Made by a program: the position numbers and the translations under genes | Shown here: positions 17,692 to 25,270 of the stretch, one piece after another | Position numbering within the stretch: position 1 is the first letter of the stretch | How the letters are laid out: every line of letters begins with the position of its first letter | Source: Pseudomonadota bacterium | GTDB taxonomy: Bacteria; Pseudomonadota; Alphaproteobacteria; Rhizobiales; Hyphomicrobiaceae | NCBI GenBank assembly: GCA_023410905.1 | Contig: JAEYPL010000199.1 | Coordinates: 1-32,670, forward strand | Length of the DNA stretch: 32,670 nt | Direction: 5' to 3' | The notes under the pieces: model-generated | Seen by the model: only the letters and a program-made list of their open reading frames with translations | Told to the model about the DNA's origin: nothing | Databases searched by the model: none

Positions 17692-18111
17692 TTAGTTCTC
17701 GATCTTCGGCAGTGCTTTCGCCTGCTCTGCCGTCAGCTTGAGAAGAATGCGGTTGTCGGCGGCAACCGTGAACTCCGACGGCATCACACGCACGCGCGTC
17801 TGACCAATGCCGAGGAAGCCGCCGATGTCGGCGTGCAATTCGGTAACCTTGCCGTCGGCGCTACGCTGAATGGCGGCAACGTCGCCTACATTGCTGTCGT
17901 CGCTGCTGACGACCGTCGCACCGATCAGTGCCTTTGCCTGCTCCTCGGTGAGCATCGGGGCGGTCTCAGCGGGCGCCGTCCGCTGCACGCTCGGCGCTGT
18001 CACGGCCGGGGGCGTCGCGGGCGGCGTATCGCTGGGCGCCGTCGTCTGCGCGAGCGCGGCCGACGATGCAAAAAGGGCCATCGAGGTCGCGGCCGGAACA
18101 ATCCACTTCAT
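17692..18111 (-). CDS. Exported PRC-barrel-like protein
   Basis: A 139-residue secreted protein. ATG 18111 has GGAG 8 nt upstream; a GTG directly before it would add one residue. The signal peptide runs to about ALAQ near residue 22. A Pro/Thr/Ala-rich linker follows (about 23-52). The C-terminal part (about 55-139) resembles a PRC-barrel: an AKALIGATVVSSDDSNVGDV strand-turn-strand start, then VTELHADIGGFLGIG and a conserved VMPSEFTVAADNRILL end. PRC-barrel proteins of this exported type are common stress-associated proteins in Alphaproteobacteria; their task is not known. A perfect EcfG-type promoter signature stands 80 nt upstream, and a strong hairpin follows the stop. Confidence 0.88.
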   Translation of the reverse strand: MKWIVPAATSMALFASSAALAQTTAPSDTPPATPPAVTAPSVQRTAPAETAPMLTEEQAKALIGATVVSSDDSNVGDVAAIQRSADGKVTELHADIGGFLGIGQTRVRVMPSEFTVAADNRILLKLTAEQAKALPKIEN

Positions 18112-18190
18112 CACGTCATCTCCATGAGCTGTTGTTCATTGAGCTCTCGTTCATTCGAACGGGTGCTCGCCATGTGAGCACTGCACCAAG

Positions 18191-18215
18191 AACGCATAGC
18201 TTTACGGGGAGTTCC
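18191..18215 (-). promoter_or_regulatory. EcfG-type promoter for the PRC-barrel gene
   Basis: On the minus strand GGAAC (18215-18211), a 16-nt spacer and CGTT (18194-18191) match the GSR sigma factor consensus exactly. It lies in the intergenic space about 80 nt upstream of the PRC-barrel start codon. Confidence 0.75.
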
Positions 18216-18283
18216 GCGGTAATTGACCGCAGTTTCAGCGCACGCGACGGGACGTGCGCGACAGCGTGAAGAAACGCCGCATG

Positions 18284-19285
18284 TCAGCGGGGCTGCGCGC
18301 TGTCGCGTTGGAGATACTGCTGAATTTTCTCTCGCGCTTTTGCAGCATCGAAGCTGCCGTCCTTGCGCCGCAAGATCCATGACGACATCGGCGGATCGCC
18401 CATCGGCTCGTACAACTTCACGCCGTTGTTGATCAGAGCGGCAACGTAGCTGAATGCGCTTTTTGCCATCACGAGCACGTCAGAGTCGACGATCTGGCGC
18501 ATTGTCTCGATCGCGTCTGTGTCGAGGTTGAGCTCACAGCCAAGTTCAGCAAAATCGGCGAAGTCCTCCGCCTTTCCTTGCGAGTGCACCTGATAGGTCG
18601 CTTTGATGTCGAGCTCGTCCAGAACACTGCGGATGAGCGCTATCGTTCGCAGGATGCTGGTGTTGGGTGTGAAGCGTGAGGTGTTTTGACTCTGGTCTAC
18701 GTCGCCGCGCCGAACGTGGATCGCCACGACAAAGCGATTCTTGTCAGGCGCTCTGTTGGCGGCGCCGAATTTGTTGCGCAGGGCCGGCGCGATGGCCTCG
18801 AACGTGTCGGGAGAGCGCCGGTTGAGCCAGTAGCATTGCTGGAGGCGCAGAACGACATTGTCTGTAATCTCGCGACCGTTGAGCAGGTAGTCCTCATAGT
18901 TGACAATGTCGTAGGGCCGGCCGTCTATCCGCTCCTCGCCCTTTCCGAAGTTGAAACATTTTTCCCAAGCATCGAGCCAATCTGCCATGTCACCGGGTGC
19001 GTGATCGAGTTTGGCGAACGGGCTGTCGAAATAAGTCGCACCGAACGCCTTGGCGAAGTTGATGCCCGAGATGCGGGCCAGGGCTTGCTTGCCGGCACCA
19101 TCTCCTCGTCCGGAACAGGTTATGCGCGTTCCAGGAGGGATTATGCCTTCGGAAAATCGAAGAGCCGCATCGCCAGCCAAGAAATTCTTGTCCGTCTTCA
19201 AGTTCTGCCCAAGGAGTGCCTTGAGGCGAAACCAAAAGTGCCGGAAGGCCAATTCTACTCGATCGTGGAAAGCGATGGGCTGCAT
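18284..19285 (-). CDS. Fucosyltransferase-like glycosyltransferase (HVRRGD motif)
   Basis: A 333-residue protein from ATG 19285, which has GAGG 6 nt upstream; ATG 19336 would add 17 residues but has no good binding site. The central segment RFVVAIHVRRGDV carries the HxRRGD motif shared by alpha-1,2- and alpha-1,6-fucosyltransferases (GT11, GT23, NodZ), where it binds the GDP-sugar. The following region resembles their C-terminal Rossmann half, with YQVHSQGKAEDF and a DSDVLVMAKSAFSYVAALIN stretch that fits the conserved acceptor/donor-binding S-F-S type segment. No signal peptide or membrane segment is seen, so it acts in the cytosol, probably on a surface glycan. It is isolated among stress genes, without other polysaccharide genes nearby. 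Donor and acceptor are unknown. Confidence 0.75.
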   Translation of the reverse strand: MQPIAFHDRVELAFRHFWFRLKALLGQNLKTDKNFLAGDAALRFSEGIIPPGTRITCSGRGDGAGKQALARISGINFAKAFGATYFDSPFAKLDHAPGDMADWLDAWEKCFNFGKGEERIDGRPYDIVNYEDYLLNGREITDNVVLRLQQCYWLNRRSPDTFEAIAPALRNKFGAANRAPDKNRFVVAIHVRRGDVDQSQNTSRFTPNTSILRTIALIRSVLDELDIKATYQVHSQGKAEDFADFAELGCELNLDTDAIETMRQIVDSDVLVMAKSAFSYVAALINNGVKLYEPMGDPPMSSWILRRKDGSFDAAKAREKIQQYLQRDSAQPR

Positions 19286-19430
19286 GAACGCCTCGAGGCA
19301 GTGGTTGGGACAGGCAGGAGCGCTATCCGCACTCATCGCTCATGATGCCGGACGTTCAGCAATCGTCCAGTCAGCCAATGTGTTGAACGACAAGATGTCG
19401 CGACCGTTCGCTCTGCGCGGAAGTTCAGCC

Positions 19431-19455
19431 GGAACCGAAGTCGACGGAACGCGTT
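19431..19455 (+). promoter_or_regulatory. EcfG-type promoter for the CsbD-family gene
   Basis: GGAAC (19431-19435), a 16-nt spacer and CGTT (19452-19455) match the GSR consensus exactly, 67 nt upstream of the start codon at 19523. Confidence 0.8.
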
Positions 19456-19522
19456 TTCATGACACCGCTCGCGAATGCTCAAGCGGCGTCGCGAGCCAAA
19501 CTTTGTGCATGGAGAAATCACG

Positions 19523-19720
19523 ATGGATTGGAACCGGATCGAAGGCAACTGGAAGCAGTTCCGCGGCAAGGTCAAAGAGCAGTGGGGCAAGCTCACGGAC
19601 GACGAGCTCGACCAGGTCGAGGGCCGTCGCGACCAGCTCGAGGGCAAGATCCAGGAGCGCTACGGCTACGCCAAAGATCAGACGCGCAACGAAGTCGATG
19701 AGTGGCTGAAGCGCATGTAA
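19523..19720 (+). CDS. CsbD family stress-response protein
   Basis: A 65-residue hydrophilic, strongly charged protein starting MDWNRIEGNWKQFRGKVKEQ, the typical CsbD-like opening, and continuing with a GRRDQLEGKIQERYGYAKDQ block, the second half-repeat of the family. ATG 19523 has GGAGA 7 nt upstream; open frame before it lacks family resemblance. CsbD-like proteins are small cytosolic helical proteins that accumulate in general stress; their molecular role is unknown. It is a common target of the alphaproteobacterial GSR, and an exact EcfG-type promoter stands before it. A strong hairpin follows the gene, so it is monocistronic. Confidence 0.95.
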   Translation: MDWNRIEGNWKQFRGKVKEQWGKLTDDELDQVEGRRDQLEGKIQERYGYAKDQTRNEVDEWLKRM

Positions 19721-19756
19721 GTCGTTGACGACAGCACGAGCGTCTGTCGTCCGATC

Positions 19757-19789
19757 GCGCCCGGAATGGCTTCGCGCCGTTCCGGGCGC
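19757..19789 (+). terminator. Hairpin terminator behind the CsbD-family gene
   Basis: GCGCCCGGAA (19757-19766) and TTCCGGGCGC (19780-19789) form a perfect 10-bp stem with a 13-nt loop, starting 36 nt after the stop codon. No T-run follows. Confidence 0.65.
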
Positions 19790-19873
19790 ATTGCGTGCCG
19801 CCCGCGATCGTCTAAAGTGGGCAGTTCGGATCTTCAGTCTTCGTTCGTCGGTCTCTTGCTTCGGGGTGCCGCC

Positions 19874-20701
19874 ATGTCGTTCGACTTCTCCTCGCTGATC
19901 TGGGTTGCCATCCTCATAATGGTGCTGCAGCCCATCCTCATGGGGCAGTGGTTCGCGATGCAGCGGATGCGGGCCATTCGCGCCATCGAGCAGGCGCATG
20001 CTTCGCGCGTCATCACCATGATTCACCGCCAGGAGCGCCGAAGCCTCCTCGGTTTCTCCGTCGCCCGCCACATCGATCTCGAGGACGCGCAGACCATCAT
20101 CGCGGCCATCAAGGAAACGCCGCGCGACATGCCGATCGATCTCATCCTACACACGCCCGGAGGCCTCGTCCTGGCCGCCATGCAGATCGCCCGCGCCGTC
20201 GAGGCGCATCCTGCCAAGGTGACCGTTTACGTGCCGGTCTATGCCATGTCGGGTGGCACGCTGATTGCGCTCGCGGCCGATGAGATCGTGATGGGGGAAT
20301 TCTCGGTGCTCGGGCCGATCGATCCGCAGATCGCGGGCTTTCCCGCTGCGAGCATCGCCAAGGTGCCGAAGATCAAGCCCATCGAGCAGGTTTTCGATCT
20401 GACGCTCGTGCTCGCCGACGTCAGCGAGAAGGCGCTCGATCAGGTCAAGCGCGGTGCCGTCGAGCTTCTCACGCCGCAGATGGAGGAGGGAGCCGCGCGT
20501 GCGCTGGCCGAAAAGCTGGCCGGCGGTCACTGGACACATGACTACGCCCTGACAGCCGAGGAGGCGCGTTCGCTCGGCCTGCCGGTCAAAGTCGCGATGC
20601 CCACTCCGGTTCTCGACCTGATGAAACTCTATCCTCAGCCCGTGCAGCAATCGGGCGTCGACTTCCTGCCGATCGACCTGCCGAGGCGGCGCCAGGCGTG
20701 A
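19874..20701 (+). CDS. Membrane-anchored ClpP-fold serine protease (SDH/SppA-like family)
   Basis: A 275-residue protein of the Clp-fold serine proteinase group (PF01972 type, related to SppA and ClpP). ATG 19874 follows GGGGT at about 8 nt; upstream open frame shows no family features. An N-terminal membrane segment (about residues 6-26, LIWVAILIMVLQPILMG) is followed by a basic stretch. The ClpP fold then shows LILHTPGGLVLAAMQIA (oxyanion region, TPGG 94-97) and YAMSGGTLIALAADEIVM with the probable nucleophile Ser126, then SVLGPIDPQ. By family knowledge such proteins cut membrane or signal peptides with a Ser-Lys or Ser-His type mechanism. The substrate is unknown. It stands alone between the CsbD gene and a kinase gene. 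Confidence 0.88.
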   Translation: MSFDFSSLIWVAILIMVLQPILMGQWFAMQRMRAIRAIEQAHASRVITMIHRQERRSLLGFSVARHIDLEDAQTIIAAIKETPRDMPIDLILHTPGGLVLAAMQIARAVEAHPAKVTVYVPVYAMSGGTLIALAADEIVMGEFSVLGPIDPQIAGFPAASIAKVPKIKPIEQVFDLTLVLADVSEKALDQVKRGAVELLTPQMEEGAARALAEKLAGGHWTHDYALTAEEARSLGLPVKVAMPTPVLDLMKLYPQPVQQSGVDFLPIDLPRRRQA

Positions 20702-20810
20702 CATGGGCGCCGTGCGCGCGGCGCCGGCGTTTACCATCGTATTTCACGGAACGGAATATCGGGGACAGCCGAGGTCCCAAGTGCTAATGGCTAAGTCTCA
20801 AGTGGTACGC

Positions 20811-20834
20811 GGCCGGCCGGTGCACGGGCCGGCC
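20811..20834. repeat. GC-rich inverted repeat in the gap before the CHASE kinase gene
   Basis: GGCCGGCC occurs at 20811-20818 and again at 20827-20834, separated by 8 nt, and can pair as a stable stem. It lies 110 nt behind the serine protease stop and could be a terminator, although no T-run follows. The rest of the 20702-20958 gap shows no supported gene. Confidence 0.4.
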
Positions 20835-20958
20835 AGGATTGGTAGTGCGCGCTGCTGGGAGGAAAATATGGTCGGTCTGACAGGGCGTTGACGCCCGGCC
20901 ACCGTTCGCGACGAATGACCGGCCATCACTCGATAACTGACACTTCGCTGGACCATCA

Positions 20959-22716
20959 ATGCGGTTACGCGTCTATCTCCCGACGCTTCTGATCCTGCTC
21001 CTGCTGCTCGGCGCGACCGGGCTCGCGTCGTGGCTTCTGTTTGCCGATGCGACGGACAAGGCGCGCCGGCAATTCCACGAGCAGGCGACCGCGTTCGAGG
21101 GGCTGCTGGTCGATGCCATGCGCTCCTACCAGCAGGTGCTGCGTGCGGCCGCGGCTGCCACGAATGCTATGCCGGCGATGACGCGTGAGCAATGGCGGCA
21201 CTTCATCCGCGATCTCGGCGTCGATGATTTCTATCCGGGCATTCAGGGCATCGGATACGTCAAGCGCTTGCGGCAAGAGGAGATCGAAGGCTTCGTCGAG
21301 GGGCAGCGCCGCGCAGGCCGCCCCGACTATCGTTTCAATCCGGAAGGTACGCGCGACAGCTACACGGCGGTCGTCTATCTCGAGCCCGAGAATTGGCGCA
21401 ACAGCCGAGCCATCGGCTACGACATGTTCTCCGAGCCGCGTCGCCGCGCCGCCATGGAACGCGCACGAGACACGGGCGGTCCCGCTCTCAGCCGCAAAGT
21501 CACGCTCATGCAGGAGACGGGCGAGGACGTGCAGGCTGGCACGCTCGTCTACCTGCCGGTCTATGCCGATGGCGTCATGCCGGACACGGCCGAAGGCCGG
21601 CGCGCCGCGCTCGTCGGCTACGTTTATGGCACGTTCCGGATGGGTGATTTCATTCCGAAGGTCTTGGATCGAAATCTTCCGGGCACCTTCCAGCGCCTCC
21701 ACGTGCAGATCTACGACGGCGCCGAGCCGACCGAAGTGGATCTCATGTTCGATGACCGAAGTCTGATCCATCGTGGCCTGTCCCGGCTGCCGCCTTATGC
21801 GCCGGAACCTCTCTTCACCGACAGCCGGACGATTACCGTGGCCGGCTCGGACTGGACGATCGTGCTCCGATCGAAGCCGGTGCTCGAGCAGATGATCGAT
21901 CGTTCGAAAGCCTGGATGGTGCTTCTCGGCGGGGTCGTCATCAGCCTGCTCATTGCCGCGATCGTCGGCTCGCTGGCCTATGCCCGCGAGCGCTATGCTG
22001 CTGCCGAGCACAAGCTCTCGCAGGAAATCGCAGAACGTAAGCGCGCGCAGGAGCAAGCCCAGCTCGCCAATCGCGAGCTCATTCACAGGGTCAAGAATAT
22101 ACTGGCGATTGTCACTGCGATCGCCTCACAGACCGCGCGCTACAGCCCGACTGTCGAAGTCTTCAACAAGTCCTTCCGCGAACGCCTGACATCGCTTGCG
22201 CGCGTGCACGATCTTCTGCGTCCCGATCCTGCGCACACACCTGACCTCGGCGCCTTCATTCGCGAAATCCTGGCGCCTTACTGCCATTGGCAGGGTGCGC
22301 TCGTGGCGAAGGGGCCGGAGATCGAGGTAACCCAGAATCAAGCCGTTCTTCTGAGTCTGCTCGTCAACGAGCTTGCGACCAACGCGACCAAGTACGGCGC
22401 CTGGTCGGTGCCGAGCGGGCAGGTCGTCGTGTCATGGCGCGAGGAGGACGGTGAGAATGAGGGTGACGACGACAGCGTGCACATCGTGTGGGAGGAGCGA
22501 AACGGCCCGCCGGTGCAGGCGCCGTCGAACAGCGGATTTGGCACGAACGTGATGAAATTCTCGATCGAGCGTGGGCTCGGCGGTCGCATCGCGACGCACT
22601 TCAATCCTTCAGGTGTACGTCACGAGGTTCGGTTGCCGAAGAAGGACAGGCCGGTTGTCGCAGAGCCCCGGCCAGCGCCCCATGCCGGGAACGGTGAATC
22701 ACCGTCCGGCCACTGA
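20959..22716 (+). CDS. CHASE-domain sensor histidine kinase (HWE/HisKA_2 type)
   Basis: A 585-residue membrane sensor kinase. A first membrane helix (about 5-27) is followed by an extracytoplasmic CHASE domain (about 50-280; QGIGYVKRL, RPDYRFNPEGTRDSYTAVVYLEP, LSRKVTLMQE, VYLPVY). A second membrane helix is at about 320-340. A short coiled coil leads to the phosphoacceptor segment ELIHRVKNILAIVTAIASQT with His376. The ATPase part has the N box NELATNATKYGA and a WEERNGPPV stretch, as in the HWE/HisKA_2 group, and a FGTNVMKF lid. No receiver domain or partner regulator is adjacent. Kinases of this type often phosphorylate PhyR, whose gene is 6 kb downstream, so a role as GSR sensor is plausible but not shown. 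CHASE domains sense small molecules; the ligand is unknown. Confidence 0.93.
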   Translation: MRLRVYLPTLLILLLLLGATGLASWLLFADATDKARRQFHEQATAFEGLLVDAMRSYQQVLRAAAAATNAMPAMTREQWRHFIRDLGVDDFYPGIQGIGYVKRLRQEEIEGFVEGQRRAGRPDYRFNPEGTRDSYTAVVYLEPENWRNSRAIGYDMFSEPRRRAAMERARDTGGPALSRKVTLMQETGEDVQAGTLVYLPVYADGVMPDTAEGRRAALVGYVYGTFRMGDFIPKVLDRNLPGTFQRLHVQIYDGAEPTEVDLMFDDRSLIHRGLSRLPPYAPEPLFTDSRTITVAGSDWTIVLRSKPVLEQMIDRSKAWMVLLGGVVISLLIAAIVGSLAYARERYAAAEHKLSQEIAERKRAQEQAQLANRELIHRVKNILAIVTAIASQTARYSPTVEVFNKSFRERLTSLARVHDLLRPDPAHTPDLGAFIREILAPYCHWQGALVAKGPEIEVTQNQAVLLSLLVNELATNATKYGAWSVPSGQVVVSWREEDGENEGDDDSVHIVWEERNGPPVQAPSNSGFGTNVMKFSIERGLGGRIATHFNPSGVRHEVRLPKKDRPVVAEPRPAPHAGNGESPSGH

Positions 22717-22732
22717 GCGCGACGCGCCCAGG

Positions 22733-22813
22733 TCAGAGCACGCCGAAGATGTTGAGCAGGATCAGCACCGAGATCGGCACACCGAGCATCCATAGAATGA
22801 GGTTCTTCGCCAT
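22733..22813 (-). CDS. 26-residue hydrophobic membrane peptide
   Basis: A very short gene on the minus strand: ATG 22813, GGAGAG 6 nt upstream, TGA at 22735-22733. The product starts MAKNLILWMLGVPISVLILL and ends NIFGVL. It is one membrane helix with a short positively charged N-terminus and no soluble part. The clear ribosome binding site, the membrane-helix composition and its position in an otherwise empty gap favour a real gene. Similar tiny peptides with an LGVP motif are familiar to me from alphaproteobacterial genomes, with no known function. A near-match to the EcfG promoter (GCAAC-N16-CGTT on the minus strand, 22910-22886) lies about 75 nt upstream. Confidence 0.7.
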   Translation of the reverse strand: MAKNLILWMLGVPISVLILLNIFGVL

Positions 22814-22935
22814 CTGATCTCTCCGAAAGGGGTGACGTGATTGCAGCAGTAATGGACCGCCGCACGGTCCGGATTACACTTGCATAACGCTGCTCGGGGA
22901 TATCGGTTGCGCGGTCACGCGGCATAGGCACGCCG

Positions 22936-24762
22936 TTAGGCGATCGTCTCCGGCGTCCGTACAGGCGACTTGTCGCGCGCCTCATCACTGTCGCGCTTGA
23001 CGCGGCGAGGCGCGCAATCGAGCGCCGCAATGATCGGAGATATCGTCGTGTGTACGCGGCTCTGGAGGTCATCCTCGCGCCGATCGGATGCGTCGAGAGA
23101 TGATACCGGCTCTGGTGCCAGCACGAAGTGGTTCGCATCGGGGAAGTCACGCGCGGCTCGGCGCGCAATGAGGCGAAGCTGCTTGTCGTCGACGCCGCCG
23201 ACGGTCGCGATCACGATCGTATCGACGTCCTGATATTCTTCCATGGACTTGAGGTCGGCAATGGCGGTGAGCCCCGTCGAGCGCGTTGCGACCACGGCGC
23301 GACATGGTGTCTGGCGGCTCACCAGAAGCGCGATGTGATCCGCTGCGGCGCGATCGATCGTGCCCCGGGCAGGCACGACGCACACCGTTGGCCGCTCGTC
23401 GTCCTCTCGTTGCTCTGCGGCGTCCTCTGATGCATCGAAATGCAGATCCGAGGTCTGGCGCATGGTTTCGCGCAGATTCTCGGCCTGTTCGGCATCGACG
23501 CGCTGTGCGCGATGATCGAATGCCGCGAGGCGCAGCGCCGGCAGCACGAGCTGATCGCTGACTTCGACCGCAGGCATGTCCTCGCCTTCTTCATCGAGCG
23601 TCGCGGCCGCGGCGACGGGATCACCGGCGAGCAGGCGATGATAGAGTTCCTGGCTGGGAGCGAGAGCGGGTGAGTCCCCGAACAGAACGGAGATGAACTC
23701 GAGCCCGCGGACGTGTCGGCCGAACACCACGAGCGTAGTTGTCAGCGGTGCCGACAACAGGAGGCCGATGGGGCCCCAGACGACTGTCCAGAAGCTCGCT
23801 GCGACGGCCATGCCGAAAGCGGTGATGCCGGCCTTCTTTCCGAGCATGAAAGGCTCGACGACGTTGTTGAATATAAGCTCGCCGACGACGATAAGTCCGA
23901 CGGCGAGGATCATTGTCGTCCAACCTGGATCGACGGCTGCAGCCAGCACGATCGGCGGTATCGCTGCAAGTAATGGGCCGGCGAATGGAATGAAGCGCAA
24001 TAGCGCTGCCAGGATGCCCCAGAGCAGGGGATTGGGTACGCCGATGATCCATAGACCGACGCCGATCGCCAGCCCGTAGCCGCCGTTCATGAGGGCGAGT
24101 GCGAGAAAGAGCGTCGAGAGCTTTCCGCCCGCGTCACTGATGGCGGCTGCGGTGCCGCTTAAGCGATCCGTGCCGGCGATCTTGATCAGGCGGTCTCGTA
24201 TATCGTGATGCTGCAACAGGAGCAGCATTGCGAAAAGGATGGTGATGCCTGTCTGCGCGAGCGGCTCCAGAACCGTGCTCAAACCGGACAGGATGTTGGC
24301 GGAAGTACCCTGTTGCTGGGTGACGACAAGCGGATCGCTGCCGCGTGCAACGCCGCGGCCGAGTTCCTGCTCTATATCCGTACCGAGCGTCTCGACGGCA
24401 GTTACCGCGCGCTTGATCAATCCGTCCGAGCGGCCCATGTCGGCGACGGTGCGCACCTTCTCGACGAGGTTCTGCTTATAGCTGCCGAGATCCGCTGTGA
24501 GCGACAGAAGCTGCGCGCTGACGGCAAACGAGAGAAGCCCCAGCATAAGAATGGCCGCCGCCAGGACTCCGACGGCCGCCACTGGCTGAGGTACATGACG
24601 GGCCGTCAACCATCTGACGAGCGGCGCGAGGATGAACGCGATGATGATCGCGATCGCGAGTGGGATGAAGATGGCACTGCCGACGACAAGCGCCGTCACG
24701 ACGAGTGCCATGACGATGAGCGAAGCCGATAAATTGCGAAGGTTGTCCGCGAGAAGCGGCAT
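22936..24762 (-). CDS. AI-2E family transporter with long C-terminal extension
   Basis: A 608-residue protein. The first 350 or so residues are an AI-2E family (PerM/TqsA-like) permease: paired N-terminal helices (SASLIVMALVVTALVVGSAIFIPLAIAII is split between helices 1 and 2), a long amphipathic periplasmic part, and the conserved RFIPFAGPLLAAIPP and NNVVEPFMLGKKAGI regions. From about residue 365 a soluble extension of some 240 residues follows, starting with acidic, low-complexity sequence and then an alpha/beta-like domain (TVCVVPARGTIDRAAADHIALL; VDTIVIATVGGVDDKQL). I do not recognise this domain. ATG 24762 has AGGGA 9 nt upstream. The substrate of such permeases varies (autoinducer-2, ions, indole-like signals) and cannot be assigned. 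The gene is divergent from the DUF1328 gene. Confidence 0.88.
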   Translation of the reverse strand: MPLLADNLRNLSASLIVMALVVTALVVGSAIFIPLAIAIIIAFILAPLVRWLTARHVPQPVAAVGVLAAAILMLGLLSFAVSAQLLSLTADLGSYKQNLVEKVRTVADMGRSDGLIKRAVTAVETLGTDIEQELGRGVARGSDPLVVTQQQGTSANILSGLSTVLEPLAQTGITILFAMLLLLQHHDIRDRLIKIAGTDRLSGTAAAISDAGGKLSTLFLALALMNGGYGLAIGVGLWIIGVPNPLLWGILAALLRFIPFAGPLLAAIPPIVLAAAVDPGWTTMILAVGLIVVGELIFNNVVEPFMLGKKAGITAFGMAVAASFWTVVWGPIGLLLSAPLTTTLVVFGRHVRGLEFISVLFGDSPALAPSQELYHRLLAGDPVAAAATLDEEGEDMPAVEVSDQLVLPALRLAAFDHRAQRVDAEQAENLRETMRQTSDLHFDASEDAAEQREDDERPTVCVVPARGTIDRAAADHIALLVSRQTPCRAVVATRSTGLTAIADLKSMEEYQDVDTIVIATVGGVDDKQLRLIARRAARDFPDANHFVLAPEPVSSLDASDRREDDLQSRVHTTISPIIAALDCAPRRVKRDSDEARDKSPVRTPETIA

Positions 24763-24908
24763 CTTTGGTATTCCCTGAAACGGCGCCGAAGAGCGTGCGG
24801 CGCACACTCGTGGCCGTGACACGCCAAGAACGCGGCGCAGGGCTTCCCGGTTGCAGGCGCAGATAGTCCGCGGCTCCGCCTGGGCCGGGCAGGGGCTCGG
24901 CGGACGAC

Positions 24909-24933
24909 GGAACGAACTCGTCGGCGCAGCGTT
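24909..24933 (+). promoter_or_regulatory. EcfG-type promoter for the DUF1328 gene
   Basis: GGAAC (24909-24913), a 16-nt spacer and CGTT (24930-24933) match the GSR consensus exactly, 50 nt upstream of the ATG at 24984. Confidence 0.8.
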
Positions 24934-24983
24934 TTGAGGGCATCCCTGACGAATTCAGGACATGAGACATCAGGAGCTGAGAT

Positions 24984-25157
24984 ATGGGCAATCTGTTGCA
25001 CTATGCCGTGGTCTTCCTCATCGTTGCGCTCGTTGCCGCGTTCCTCGGCTTCGGCGGCGTCGCCGGCACCGCCATGGAAGGCGCACGGATCCTGTTCTGG
25101 GTCGCGATCGTGCTGTTCATCATCGCACTGGTGGGTGGCTGGATAAGACGGGCTTGA
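24984..25157 (+). CDS. DUF1328 family small membrane protein
   Basis: A 57-residue protein with two membrane helices: residues about 4-22 (LLHYAVVFLIVALVAAFLG) and about 33-52 (ARILFWVAIVLFIIALVGG). Between them lies the Gly-rich turn FGGVAGTAMEGA that marks DUF1328 (YtjA-like) proteins. ATG 24984 has AGGAG 7 nt upstream. Members are inner-membrane proteins of unknown task and are frequent general-stress genes in Alphaproteobacteria. Here an exact EcfG-type promoter supports that. The gene is divergent from the AI-2E permease and is too short to be found by length-limited searches. Confidence 0.93.
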   Translation: MGNLLHYAVVFLIVALVAAFLGFGGVAGTAMEGARILFWVAIVLFIIALVGGWIRRA

Positions 25158-25270
25158 CGCCTTAGCTATTCGACCGCAGGGCTAACGGCCGGTATTGTCG
25201 GGGGCGCAACGCTTCCGATGTACCGGCCGTGGCACGTCGCGGCACACGAGTTCCGATATTCGGGTTGGCC

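Noticed and set aside
22691..22705. 15-nt palindrome ACGGTGA-A-TCACCGT near the end of the CHASE kinase gene
   Set aside because: It lies within the last codons of the kinase gene, has no T-run and no sign of a regulatory target; probably chance.
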